This document shows positions 19,012 through 27,609 of a stretch of DNA of 64,000 nt, one piece after another. The translations under genes and the position numbers were made by a program. Origin of the DNA: Austwickia chelonae NBRC 105200 (GTDB lineage Bacteria; Actinomycetota; Actinomycetes; Actinomycetales; Dermatophilaceae); NCBI RefSeq assembly GCF_000298175.1, contig NZ_BAGZ01000008.1, forward strand, positions 186,001 to 250,000. The letters are read 5' to 3'. Within the stretch, counting starts at the first letter, position 1. Every line of letters starts with the position of its first letter. The notes under the pieces are model-generated. The model was given only the letters and a program-made list of their open reading frames with translations. It was not told the origin of the DNA and did not search any database.

Positions 19012-20130
19012 TCAACGGTCGAAGCGATGCGCCGGCGGAAGCATGTCCCATCCGGGGACGGCTTCGGCGGAGCGGGGAGACGGGCCTGCGTATTGGGCCA
19101 CCGGCCGGATCGGCCGTTGTAGGGCTTTCTGCTCCAGGATGTGGGCGGACCACCCTGCCGAGCGTGCACAGGCGAACATCGGGGCGAACAGTCGCGGGGG
19201 TACCTCCGCGCCGTGCAGGAGGACCGCGACCCAGTACTCCATGTTCACTCCGATGCCCTGGTCCGGATGGCGTTCGGCGAGGACGTCCAGGGCATCGGCT
19301 TCGAGCCGGGAGGCGATGTCGAACAGGGGTGCTTCGAATCGGCGGGCGAGTTCTCGGATCGCGGTGGCCCGGGGATCTTCGCCGCCGTAGACGCGGTGTC
19401 CGAAGCCCATCAGCCTGATGCCGCGGTCGAGGAGCCCCCGGACGTAGGTCTGTGGGTCTCCGTGGGCTTCGGCCTCCAGGATCATCCGGAGTGCGCGGGA
19501 GGGCGCTCCGCCGTGGAGGGGCCCGCTGATGGCTCCGACCGCGCCGGAGAGGCAGGCGGCGACATCGGCCCCGGTCGAGGCGATGAGCCGGGCGGTCATG
19601 GTGGACGGGTTGAGGCCGTGTTCGGCTGCCACGGTGAAATAACCGTCGAGTGCGGCGACATGGCGGGGGTCGGGTTCGCCGCGCCATCGGGTCATGAAAC
19701 GTCCGACGACCGTCTCGGCTTTGCCGATCTGGTGCTCCGGGACGACCGGAACGTCGGCGCCGCGCGCGGACTGGGCGATGAAGGACATCGCCATGGTGGA
19801 TGCACGTCCCAGTTGTTCCCTGGCCTGGTCGATGTCGATGTCGTGCAGAGGTCGGAACCCCCAGACCGGAGCGAGTTGTGCCAAGGCGCTCTGGACGTCG
19901 ACCCGGACGTCTCCGGTCCGTACCGGTAGGGGGAACTGCTCGGCGGGGGGGAGCCCGGCTCCGAAGTTCCCGCTGACGAGGAGACCCCAGACCTCACCGA
20001 AGGTGACTTTATCGACGAGCTCACGGATATCGACTCCGCGGTAGCGCAGGCAGCCGGAGTCGTGGTCGGCTTCGGCAATCGCTGTGGTGAAAGAGGGCGG
20101 GGTCTCTGGGGGGGTGACCATGTTGACCAT
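19012..20130 (-). CDS. citA: Citrate synthase 2 (short form)
   Basis: Condenses oxaloacetate and acetyl-CoA to citrate, cytosolic; 372 aa. Conserved parts are the N-terminal LRYRGVDIRELV, catalytic-His loops GPLHGGAPSRAL and LMGFGHRVYGGEDPRA, and the VNMEYWVAVLL block near the end. It belongs to the shorter CitA/citrate synthase 2 group rather than the GltA type. AGGAAG is immediately before ATG 20130; ATG 20121 has more usual spacing. A candidate small RNA terminates 82 bases upstream of its start. Confidence 0.93.
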   Translation of the reverse strand: MVNMVTPPETPPSFTTAIAEADHDSGCLRYRGVDIRELVDKVTFGEVWGLLVSGNFGAGLPPAEQFPLPVRTGDVRVDVQSALAQLAPVWGFRPLHDIDIDQAREQLGRASTMAMSFIAQSARGADVPVVPEHQIGKAETVVGRFMTRWRGEPDPRHVAALDGYFTVAAEHGLNPSTMTARLIASTGADVAACLSGAVGAISGPLHGGAPSRALRMILEAEAHGDPQTYVRGLLDRGIRLMGFGHRVYGGEDPRATAIRELARRFEAPLFDIASRLEADALDVLAERHPDQGIGVNMEYWVAVLLHGAEVPPRLFAPMFACARSAGWSAHILEQKALQRPIRPVAQYAGPSPRSAEAVPGWDMLPPAHRFDR

Positions 20131-20212
20131 TCTTCCTGACGGCGGGCCGGACCTTCAGGGGCTGTGCTCAGGTTGTGATGAGGCGGGTTCCGCCCGGTGG
20201 CTCTAGGAGATG

Positions 20213-20363
20213 ACGAAGGGCCGGGTCCGATGGAGGACCCGGCCCTTCGTGGACCGGTGCCAGGTGTGATCCGGTCCGGGCGCTGGCTGCCAGGGGGTGC
20301 GCCAGCGCCGCCACCGTTGGTCGTGACCCAGCTCGGGGGTCCTAGGCCACGGCCAAGCGGTGT
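20213..20363 (-). ncRNA. Candidate 6C-like small RNA with its own promoter and terminator
   Basis: Minus-strand transcript of about 150 nt. Hairpin 1 (arms 20342-20351 and 20322-20331, 10 pairs with two or three G-U) presents a loop with CCCCC. Hairpin 2 (9 perfect pairs, arms 20301-20309 and 20279-20287) also presents a CCCCC loop. Hairpin 3 pairs 20271-20277 with 20251-20257. A 16-bp perfect terminator stem ends it (20235-20250 with 20213-20228). Paired hairpins with C-rich loops are the hallmark of the actinobacterial 6C RNA family, whose loops usually hold six or more C; here there are five. No peptide is apparent. Confidence 0.6.
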
Positions 20364-20369
20364 GATTGA

Positions 20370-20399
20370 AATCTAAAACAGGCAAGAAAGACGAATCAA
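20370..20399 (-). promoter_or_regulatory. Promoter of the candidate small RNA
   Basis: On the minus strand TTGATT (20394-20399) and TAGATT (20370-20375) are separated by 18 bases, close to the vegetative consensus. The predicted start near 20363 lies about 12 bases before hairpin 1. Confidence 0.55.
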
Positions 20400-20623
20400 G
20401 TCTTTGCCCAAAACTGATGCGGCTCAGCATGTTCGGACTCCCTATCTGCATTTTTGCTGGATGTGGGAGGCCGGGGAGGCTCCGGTTCGGGCTCCTGGCG
20501 GCACTGTTGTATCCCAACGGAGGGACCCTCTGGGATGCGGCGCGGGCGATCTGCGGGTGGCCTGGGCGGGGCGGGAAATGAACAGAGGTCGGAATCGGCC
20601 GTCCGACCTGAGAGGATGGCGGG

Positions 20624-21331
20624 GTGACCGAGCTGATCGACACCACGGAGATGTATCTGCGGATCATCTTCGAACTAGAGGAAGAGGGGACGGCTGTCCT
20701 TCGTGCGCGCATCGTGGACCGCCTGGGGCACTCCGGCCCGACGGTTTCGCAGACGGTGGCGCGGATGGAGCGAGACGGCCTGTTGGCCGTGCAGCCGGAC
20801 CGGAGCTTGCTGCTCTCGGAGGAGGGACGTCGCCGCGCGACCAGGGTCATGCGAAAGCATCGGCTCGCGGAGCGGCTGCTGGTCGACGTCATCGGGTTGG
20901 AGTACGAGCACGTCCATGCGGAGGCCTGCCGCTGGGAGCATGTCATGAGCGACCGGGTCGAACGTAAGATCCTGGCGCTTCTGGACGGGAACTCGCAGAG
21001 CCCCTACGGCAATCCGATCCCTGGGCTGGACGAGCTGGGGGTCGAACCGGGCAAGGAGGTGCGTGCCGTCGTCGTCCCGTTGGCGAGTCTGCACGATCGC
21101 CGGGCCGGGCATGTGGAGGTCCGACGGCTGGGTGAGGCCTTGCAGGACGATGCCGAGATCCTGGGGATGCTCCAGGAGGTCGGTGTGGTGCCCGAGGCGC
21201 ATGTGTGCGTCTCCTGGTCTGACGAAGGCTGGAGGATCGGTTCTTCGCCGGAGTCCGATCTGGTGATCTCCAAGGATGTGGCGGCCCAGATCTGGGTCAC
21301 GCTCCCGCAGCGTTATCTGAACGAGGAGTGA
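20624..21331 (+). CDS. ideR: Iron-dependent repressor, DtxR/IdeR family
   Basis: Metal-activated repressor of iron uptake and storage genes, 235 aa. Domains: N-terminal winged helix ([26 protein letters not shown]), a dimer/metal domain with the ligand helix [31 protein letters not shown] (His, Glu, Cys, Glu ligands), and a C-terminal SH3-like domain ([13 protein letters not shown] onwards). The cysteine in the EACRWEH motif and the SH3 domain fit DtxR/IdeR rather than MntR. The start is GTG 20624. A very long perfect hairpin lies 30 bases after the stop. Confidence 0.93.
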   Translation: MTELIDTTEMYLRIIFELEEEGTAVLRARIVDRLGHSGPTVSQTVARMERDGLLAVQPDRSLLLSEEGRRRATRVMRKHRLAERLLVDVIGLEYEHVHAEACRWEHVMSDRVERKILALLDGNSQSPYGNPIPGLDELGVEPGKEVRAVVVPLASLHDRRAGHVEVRRLGEALQDDAEILGMLQEVGVVPEAHVCVSWSDEGWRIGSSPESDLVISKDVAAQIWVTLPQRYLNEE

Positions 21332-21360
21332 GGGCGTAGACGCGTCCTGTCGAATTCGAC

Positions 21361-21414
21361 ACCCATATATAACGTCGCCCCGAGGGTTCCCTCGGGGCGA
21401 CGTTATATATGGGT
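21361..21414. terminator. 26-bp perfect hairpin with a two-base loop after ideR
   Basis: Arms 21361-21386 and 21389-21414 match over all 26 positions, loop TT. The core is GC-rich and the base is AT-rich (ATATATAA), giving a U-rich end in both directions. Likely a bidirectional terminator. Confidence 0.8.
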
Positions 21415-21632
21415 GGGTGTACGCCGGGCGCTGGCTGCTCTCCAGGGTGGCAGCGGAGTCATCCGAGGATGCTGCGGGTGGGGTGTGGAGCGCGTCTCGG
21501 AGCCTGTTTTCGACCCCGGGGAGACGCCTTGTGACGTAGTTCACATTCTCAAGTGACCCGGGGGTGAGCTGCGAAAACGCCGAGACGAACCTGAGTGTTC
21601 AGACGGTTCCTTGATCGTGTTGTGATCCGAGC

Positions 21633-21662
21633 GTGACATTCGGGCGTCTGTCCCTGTAACTT
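21633..21662 (+). promoter_or_regulatory. Promoter of the riboswitch-NlpC/P60 transcript
   Basis: GTGACA (21633-21638) and TAACTT (21657-21662) with an 18-base spacer; the predicted transcription start is about 40 bases before the aptamer. Confidence 0.45.
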
Positions 21663-21710
21663 CGTCTCGTCGCCCACCCCTGGGGTGACCCTCACGACGG
21701 AGCGCCGAGT

Positions 21711-21873
21711 CCTGCCAGCCGTTGAGGGGTTCGCACGTCACTACGCCTTGGCAGGAGCGGGGGACCCATAGTGGTCTCTAAGAGGCCTTGGGGTGAAGTC
21801 GCGAACCCTTCGATTGCGACCGGGCATTCTCCTGCCCGAACCCGACAGCTCACCTCGCAGGCGGCTGGAGAGG
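21711..21873 (+). promoter_or_regulatory. Cyclic di-AMP (ydaO/yuaA) riboswitch
   Basis: The 160-base leader contains the conserved ydaO blocks in order: GGAGCGGGGGACCCA near 21752, TTGGGGTGAAG near 21787, and CCGAACCCGACAGCTCACCT near 21837, followed by CGCAGGCG. Such aptamers bind c-di-AMP and control cell-wall hydrolase genes in actinobacteria. A closing stem pairs 21715-21721 (CCAGCCG) with 21862-21868 (CGGCTGG). Its 3' strand covers the first bases of the ribosome site GGAGAGG (21867-21873), which suggests that ligand binding hides the ribosome site. Confidence 0.92.
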
Positions 21874-21882
21874 TTATACCCC

Positions 21883-22647
21883 GTGTCTAAGTACACTGTC
21901 GGGCGCCACCGCGCCCCCGGTCGTCTCAACCCGGTCTCGTCCTTCTCATCCGCCGTGGCGCGAGGTGCCCGTCCTGCTGTTGCCGCTACCGCGACGGTTG
22001 CCGCCGCCGGAAGCATGGCCCTGGCTGGTACCGCGAACGCTTCGCCGACGGCTCCCAACGCGGTTGCCGCTGAGGCTGTCGTTCTTACCGGTGGAGCAGT
22101 CGACACCACCGTTTCCTACGGCCTCCCCGTGATGGCAGCTGCCGAGGAAGCCAGTGAGGCCTCCAGCGGCTTCGCTTCCGTGGCGCTGTCCAACCGCGCC
22201 AAGCCGCAGGCCGAGGTCGCGGAAACCGCCTACGACTCCCAGGGGCAGTCCAAGGGCCGCGCCGGGGCTGTCAAGTCCTACTCCGGCGCCAAGGCCAAGG
22301 GCGCGATGAACCCTGCACCCAAGGGCAGTGTTCTCGGCGTGGCCGCCAGCCTCTCCGGTATCCCCTACCTCTGGGGCGGTACCACTCCTTCCGGCTTCGA
22401 CTGCTCCGGCTACGTGCAGTACGTCTTCCGTCAGGCTGGGATCTCCCTGCCGCGTACCTCCGGCGCACAGCGTGCAGCCACCACCCCGGTCTCCAACCCC
22501 CAGCCGGGTGACCTGGTCTTCTTCGGTACCTGGCACGTCGGCATCTATGCCGGTAACGGGATGATGTACGACGCTCCCACTGCCGGGCAGACCACGGGTC
22601 TCCACAAGATTTGGAGCAACAACGTCAGCTACGGACGCGTCGGCTGA
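21883..22647 (+). CDS. Secreted NlpC/P60 peptidoglycan endopeptidase
   Basis: Cell-wall hydrolase cutting D-Glu-DAP-type peptide bonds, 254 aa. An N-terminal export signal is present (hydrophobic VAATATVAAAGSMALAG, cleavage around TANA-SPT). A low-complexity Ala-rich linker follows, then the C-terminal NlpC/P60 domain: catalytic Cys in SGFDCSGYVQYVF, His in GTWHVGIYAG. The start GTG 21883 is 10 bases after GGAGAGG. It lies directly under the c-di-AMP riboswitch, linking its synthesis to wall and turgor signalling. Confidence 0.93.
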   Translation: MSKYTVGRHRAPGRLNPVSSFSSAVARGARPAVAATATVAAAGSMALAGTANASPTAPNAVAAEAVVLTGGAVDTTVSYGLPVMAAAEEASEASSGFASVALSNRAKPQAEVAETAYDSQGQSKGRAGAVKSYSGAKAKGAMNPAPKGSVLGVAASLSGIPYLWGGTTPSGFDCSGYVQYVFRQAGISLPRTSGAQRAATTPVSNPQPGDLVFFGTWHVGIYAGNGMMYDAPTAGQTTGLHKIWSNNVSYGRVG

Positions 22648-22671
22648 TCTCTCAGACTTCACATAACGTGA

Positions 22672-22713
22672 GTGGTGGTGGCTCGACAGCCTTATCTGTC
22701 GGGCCACCACCAC
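22672..22713 (+). terminator. Terminator after the NlpC/P60 gene
   Basis: 18-bp stem with one G-T pair (arms 22672-22689 and 22696-22713, loop CCTTAT), followed by TTCAAAAAAG. Confidence 0.85.
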
Positions 22714-22812
22714 GTTCAAAAAAGCCTCTTCGACGGGAGAGGTCCCGCTGATCGGCTCACTGCCGGATGGTGTGGAAGATGCACAGGGGCGTCTTCCTGC
22801 GCCGTCCGGCAG

Positions 22813-23184
22813 TTAGCACATGCAGCCGGCGACGAACCCCAGTCCCGCAGCGAAAAGACTCGCTGCATAAGAACCCAGAGCCAGGAGAAGCGCAGCTTTC
22901 CTCCGCTCGTCGACCGCCAGCCGTACCGACTCGACACATGCGGTCGAGAACGTGGTGTATCCGCCGAGGAATCCGACAGCCAGCAGCGGTCGTAGCTCTC
23001 CACCCCCCGATCCGCCCTGGCAGGTCCACCAAGCTGTCAAGAAGCCCAATGCGCACGACCCGGACACATTCACACACAGGGTGCCCAGCGGGACGGAGCA
23101 ACTGGACCGTGAGGTCACGGCCCCGTCCACTACGAAACGGGCCATCGCTCCCAGGCCGCCCGCCACGGCCACCGCAACGATCAT
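22813..23184 (-). CDS. crcB: Fluoride channel subunit CrcB/Fluc, copy A
   Basis: 123 aa, four membrane segments. Family motifs seen: GGLGAMARFVV at the start, NVSGSCALGF in helix 2 and GFLGGYTTFSTACVE in helix 3 (the Na+/Phe-box region). It exports fluoride as a dual-topology or paired dimer. It overlaps copy B by 4 bases (ATGA, 23181-23184), an arrangement typical of heterodimeric Fluc pairs. Confidence 0.92.
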   Translation of the reverse strand: MIVAVAVAGGLGAMARFVVDGAVTSRSSCSVPLGTLCVNVSGSCALGFLTAWWTCQGGSGGGELRPLLAVGFLGGYTTFSTACVESVRLAVDERRKAALLLALGSYAASLFAAGLGFVAGCMC

Positions 23185-23633
23185 GAGATGGGTTCCCCTT
23201 TGCCCTGCGAGGAATCGCCTCGCCATGAAAAAGCGAGGAATCCGACAGCCGCCGCTGCCGTCCCCCCGATCAGTGTGATGACGACGTAGAGCAGAGCGGT
23301 TCCCCATCTGGCCTCCGCGCCCAGAAGCAGACTCTCCACCACGAAGGTGCTGTACGTGGTGAACCCGCCCAGGAAACCGGTGCCCACGGTCAACCGCACC
23401 GCCCGATAGGCCCCCCTGTCGGGCCACAAGGCCAACCTGCCCAGGAGAAAACCCAGCGCCAAAGCTCCACACAGATTCACCGCCAAGGTGGCCCACGGAA
23501 AACTGCCCGGCAGCACCGGGAAAGCCTGGGCGATCGACGCCCGCGCCGCAGTGCCCAGACAGCCCCCGGCACCGACTCCCAGCAGGAGAAGCCACCGCCG
23601 ATCAGCAGCCGACGGCGACGGAACCACCATCAT
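23181..23633 (-). CDS. crcB: Fluoride channel subunit CrcB/Fluc, copy B
   Basis: 150 aa, four membrane segments with a polar 15-residue N-terminus. Motifs: GAGGCLGTAARASI, NLCGALALGFLLG and GFLGGFTTYSTFVVE. The start is ATG 23633 or the adjacent ATG 23630 after GGAGGG. It is the first gene of the pair. No fluoride riboswitch is recognisable in the 110 bases between it and the divergent nuclease gene. Confidence 0.92.
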   Translation of the reverse strand: MMVVPSPSAADRRWLLLLGVGAGGCLGTAARASIAQAFPVLPGSFPWATLAVNLCGALALGFLLGRLALWPDRGAYRAVRLTVGTGFLGGFTTYSTFVVESLLLGAEARWGTALLYVVITLIGGTAAAAVGFLAFSWRGDSSQGKGEPIS

Positions 23634-23743
23634 GCCCTCCCGCACCTCGAGGAAGTCTTGCTCCGAACACACCTGCGACCGGCTAGCCTCGTAACGATCA
23701 GGTCGACCTGATGACCATCGGCCAGGACGAGGAAGGCGTACGC

Positions 23744-24892
23744 ATGGATCCCGGAACCGTACGTTTCCTGCACACCAGCGACTGGCAACTCGGTATGACC
23801 AGACACTTCCTCGAAGGCGAAGCCCAATCACGTTATGCCGGCGCCCGATTGGACGCCATTCGGGCCATCGGACGGACCGCGCACGAACACCGGTGCGATT
23901 TCGTGGTTGTCGCCGGAGACGTCTTCGACTCCAACTTCCTCGGATCGCAAACCGTACGACGGTCCCTGGATGCGCTGCGCGCCATCGACGTCCCCGTCTA
24001 CCTGCTTCCAGGAAACCACGACGCCCATAACGCAGCCACGATATACCGCTCCGAGATCTTCCTCCGAGAACGACCGGAACATGTGCACGTCCTCGAAAAT
24101 CCCGGCCCCTACCCGGTCGCACCCGGAGTGGAACTGATCGCCGCCCCGCTGACCTCGAACACACCCATCGCCGACCCGACCGCGAATGCGCTCGCTACCG
24201 TCCACCCCGATGGAATCCGTCGGATCCTGGTGGCCCACGGCCAGGTCGACGTGATCAACCCCGACCGGCGGGATGTCGCCGCGATCAGACTCGGCGCCCT
24301 CGAAGAAGCCCTGGCCGAGGGCCGGATCCATTACGTGGCCCTGGGGGACAGACACTCCAGACTCTCCCTGGGCGACACCGGATCCGTGCACTACAGCGGG
24401 ACACCCGAAGTGACCGACTTCCGCGAACAACTCCCCGGAGACGTACTTCTGGTCGAGATCTCGCCTCAAGGGGTGGCGCAGGTCGAGGAGATCCACGTGG
24501 GTCGGTGGGTCTTTCGCGATCTGCCCTGGGAGGTCAACGGAAGTGACGATCTGGACGACCTGGACGAGGAACTCTCGGGCCTTCCCGACGCCGACCGCAC
24601 CGTAGTCCGGTATGCCCTGACCGGCACCCTGAGCCTGTCTCAGCACGCCCGTCTCCAGGATCTCCTGGAACGTCACGCCGACCGGCTCGCCGGTTGCTAC
24701 GCGTGGGAACGGCACTCCCACCTCGCGGTCTACGTCGACGGCGCCGAGCTCACCGACATCGGTGTCGGAGGCTTCGTCGACTCGGCCGTCGCAGAACTGG
24801 CGACGCAGGCCGAGAAAGAAGGACCGGAAGCAGACGTGGCCGGAGACGCCCTCGCGCTGCTCTACCGACTCGCCAAGGCAGGGGAGCGATGA
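23744..24892 (+). CDS. SbcD/Mre11-like metallophosphoesterase (variant motif I and V)
   Basis: DNA-repair-type exonuclease subunit, 382 aa. Metal motifs: I HTSDWQLG (Asp13; the usual His is Gln15), II AGDVFDSN, III LPGNHDAHN, IV VAHGQVD and V ALGDRHSR (the usual GHxH is GDRH). The substitutions put it outside classical SbcD, though its neighbour is an SbcC-like ATPase overlapping by 4 bases (24889-24892). ATG 23744 follows GAGGAAGG at 7 bases; ATG 23711 is an alternative. The C-terminal cap (about residues 230-380) is acidic. Expected role: end processing as an Mre11-Rad50-like complex. Confidence 0.85.
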   Translation: MDPGTVRFLHTSDWQLGMTRHFLEGEAQSRYAGARLDAIRAIGRTAHEHRCDFVVVAGDVFDSNFLGSQTVRRSLDALRAIDVPVYLLPGNHDAHNAATIYRSEIFLRERPEHVHVLENPGPYPVAPGVELIAAPLTSNTPIADPTANALATVHPDGIRRILVAHGQVDVINPDRRDVAAIRLGALEEALAEGRIHYVALGDRHSRLSLGDTGSVHYSGTPEVTDFREQLPGDVLLVEISPQGVAQVEEIHVGRWVFRDLPWEVNGSDDLDDLDEELSGLPDADRTVVRYALTGTLSLSQHARLQDLLERHADRLAGCYAWERHSHLAVYVDGAELTDIGVGGFVDSAVAELATQAEKEGPEADVAGDALALLYRLAKAGER

Positions 24893-27555
24893 GGATCCAC
24901 CGGTTGAAGGTCTCACACCTCAGAGGACTCCAGGAACCGGAGCCCCTGACCTTCCCGGACAACGGCTGTTATCTCCTGACCGGTGCGAACGAAGCCGGGA
25001 AATCGACCCTCGTCGAAGCGATCGATCTCCTGCTGGACGAGAAAGACAGCAGCACCAAAGCGAAGGTGCGCGCGGTGCGGCCGATCGGCCAGGACGTCCC
25101 CACCGCGATCGAAGCAGAATTCAGCGCAGGAGAGTACCGCTTCGTATATCGCAAACAATGGTTCAAGCGGGCCGCGACCGAGCTGCAGATCCTCAGCCCC
25201 CGCGCCGAGCATCTCACCGGTCAGGAAGCCCACGAGCGGGTCCACCAGATCCTGGCCGAGACCACGGACATGGCGTTGTGGAAAGCGCTGAGGTTCATGC
25301 AGGGCAGCGCGCCTGACCAACTTGACCTCACCGCCAGCACCGCACTTGCCGCAGCTTTGGACCGGGCATCGGGGACGACCGCCGAGGCAGGTGGAGATGC
25401 CGACACCCTCGTCTCGGCCGCCGCAGCGGAGTACGCCCGTTATTTCACCCCCGAAAGGATTCGGCCTACTGGCGAACTGGCCCGTGAACAGCGGAACGCC
25501 GAACAAGCGCGCACTCTGAAATGCGCTGCCGACGACGCCGTGCGGGAAGTGGAGGAGGACGTCGCGCACCATGAACGGCTCGCCCGAGAACTCGAGGAGA
25601 CCACCGCACGTTGGCAGACCACCCGTGACGAGCTCGACTCCAGCGAACAGGCTTGGGCCGAGATCACATCCGTGGAAGAAGAGCTCGCCGACGCCACGTC
25701 CCGTGTAGAGGACGCGGCCAGAGAGCACCGTCACGCACGAGAACGCCTCCAAGACCGTGAAGAGCTGCTCGCTGAACTGGCCCAGCGACGGCTCACCCAC
25801 GAACGACAACGGGAAGATCTCCACGAGTTGGGAGAAGAATTCGCACGGTCGCAGGAACGTCAGACAGAAGGGCAACGGAAGAAGACCGAGCTCGCCGAGC
25901 GGGCACGTGACCTGACCCGAACCCTGGACCGGATCGCTCGTGCCGACGAGTACGACCGTGCCTCGAAGGACGTCATCGCGCTGACGAATGCGGTCACCCG
26001 GGCCGAAGAAGCGGACCGTACCAGATTGAGCGCAGTCAGGGAGCTCGCCGAATGCCGGGTCGACGAGGAGAGCTTGCGGGAGATCGAACAGCTGGCCGCC
26101 CAGCTCGATCTCGCTCGGGCTCGTCGCGATACCGACAGCGCCCACCTGGCCGTGACCTCGTCAGCCGACGGACAGGAGATCATCACCGGATCGACCTCCC
26201 AGAGGCTCGACCGTGACGAGGAACTCGTGCTCACCGTCGACCACGAACTCGTCGTGGAGATCCCCGGGCACGTCCGACTCCGGTGGACTCCCGAAAGCGC
26301 CGCACAGGAACGCGCCGACGCGGTGGCAGCGGCCGAAAGGGCTCTCCAACAGGCCTTGGAACGGGTAGGGGTGCCGACCCTCGACGCGGCTCGTGACTCC
26401 TGCCGACGACACGGCGAAGCCTCGAACACGCTGAGCCGGGCGCGAGAACGACTCGAGGATGTCCTCGAAGGAAAAGGGATCGGCGACCTGCGCGATCGTC
26501 TCGTCGAGGCCGAAGGACGACTGGCCGCCCTGGCCGGACACGCTTCGACCGACCGGCAGGACACCGGGCCAGCAGATGACCTCGTCGATACCGGTAGCGG
26601 TGAGACGGCGGACATCACCGCATTACGCGCAGAACTCGCCGCGCTCGAGGACCAACAGCGCCTGCACGACGTGCACCTGACAACCGTCCAGGAAGAAACC
26701 TCAGACCTGCGGGACCGACATGCCCGCGCGGACTCGCTCCTCGGTGCCGCGCACCAGGAGCTGACCGCTGCCGAAGCACGACTGGACAAGGCCAGAGAAC
26801 AGTTCCAGGACGACGACCTGGCCGACGCCGCCACCCGAGCCGAGGACATATGGCAGCACGAGGTGGCCCGACGACGACGCCTGGAGGAGAAGCTCCACGC
26901 ACTGGACGCCGACACCGTCCGTCGCCTGCGTGACTCCGGGAAGGAAGCCCTGAACGGGGTGGAAAGGCACGCCGCCGCGCTACGGGAAGACCGGGTGCGG
27001 GTCGAGGCACGCCTGGAACAGGCCGGGCGCCAAGGACGCTACGACACCTTGGAGAAAGCAGGAAGCGAACTCGAACAAGCCGAACGCAGACTCGCCTCGG
27101 TCACTCGCCGGGCCGAGGCCGCCCGGCTGCTGCACGAAACCTTGCAGAAACACCGTCAGGACGCGCAACGGGCCTATGCCCGGCCCTTCGCCGAGGCACT
27201 GCGACATTTCGGGACCGTGGTCTTCGGGCCCGACCTCGGACTCGAAGTCGACGAATCGCTACGGGTCGTGGCCCGCGTCCTCGGTGGCCAGCGGGTGCCC
27301 TTCGAATGTCTGTCCACCGGGGCCAAGGAACAATTGGCGATTCTCACCCGGCTGGCCGTCTCCACCCTGGTCGACCGGGGCCAGGGAGTACCCGTCGTCA
27401 TCGACGATGCACTGGGCTATTCCGACCCGGAAAGACTGCGCCGGATCGTGGCAGCGTTCGGGCTGGCCGACGACGTGCAGATCCTCCTGCTGACGAGTTC
27501 ACCGACCCGCTACGCTGGGATCGCCGTCGGGGGCCAAGCGCGTATCGGAAGATGA
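24889..27555 (+). CDS. SbcC/Rad50-like coiled-coil ATPase without a zinc hook
   Basis: 888 aa ATPase partner of the upstream nuclease. Walker A is TGANEAGKST (residues 31-40), the ABC signature CLSTGAKEQLAILTRLA is near residue 805, and Walker B is PVVIDDALGYSD. Between them lie two long charged coiled-coil arms. The centre (about residues 420-520) is a beta-rich insert (VDHELVVEIPGHVRLRW) rather than the CxxC zinc hook of Rad50/SbcC, as in YhaN-type ATPases. Translation is coupled to the nuclease by ATGA. Confidence 0.86.
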   Translation: MRIHRLKVSHLRGLQEPEPLTFPDNGCYLLTGANEAGKSTLVEAIDLLLDEKDSSTKAKVRAVRPIGQDVPTAIEAEFSAGEYRFVYRKQWFKRAATELQILSPRAEHLTGQEAHERVHQILAETTDMALWKALRFMQGSAPDQLDLTASTALAAALDRASGTTAEAGGDADTLVSAAAAEYARYFTPERIRPTGELAREQRNAEQARTLKCAADDAVREVEEDVAHHERLARELEETTARWQTTRDELDSSEQAWAEITSVEEELADATSRVEDAAREHRHARERLQDREELLAELAQRRLTHERQREDLHELGEEFARSQERQTEGQRKKTELAERARDLTRTLDRIARADEYDRASKDVIALTNAVTRAEEADRTRLSAVRELAECRVDEESLREIEQLAAQLDLARARRDTDSAHLAVTSSADGQEIITGSTSQRLDRDEELVLTVDHELVVEIPGHVRLRWTPESAAQERADAVAAAERALQQALERVGVPTLDAARDSCRRHGEASNTLSRARERLEDVLEGKGIGDLRDRLVEAEGRLAALAGHASTDRQDTGPADDLVDTGSGETADITALRAELAALEDQQRLHDVHLTTVQEETSDLRDRHARADSLLGAAHQELTAAEARLDKAREQFQDDDLADAATRAEDIWQHEVARRRRLEEKLHALDADTVRRLRDSGKEALNGVERHAAALREDRVRVEARLEQAGRQGRYDTLEKAGSELEQAERRLASVTRRAEAARLLHETLQKHRQDAQRAYARPFAEALRHFGTVVFGPDLGLEVDESLRVVARVLGGQRVPFECLSTGAKEQLAILTRLAVSTLVDRGQGVPVVIDDALGYSDPERLRRIVAAFGLADDVQILLLTSSPTRYAGIAVGGQARIGR

Positions 27556-27609
27556 CGACATGCCTGGGGTCGAGAGACCTCCGGATCGTCACCGGGAAGG
27601 CCCGGCCGG

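Noticed and set aside
18956-19687. Frame of serC stays open for 240 codons upstream of its ATG
   Set aside because: That stretch is antisense to citrate synthase, is Arg/Pro-rich, and has no family features; the ATG at 18955 has a good ribosome site and gives the normal SerC length.
20203-20946. Minus-strand open frame of 247 codons across the small RNA and the 5' half of ideR
   Set aside because: Antisense to ideR, Ser/Arg-rich composition typical of GC-driven shadow frames; the region is better explained by the hairpin series and promoter.
23634-23743. Fluoride riboswitch upstream of crcB
   Set aside because: I could not find the conserved crcB-motif blocks on the minus strand.
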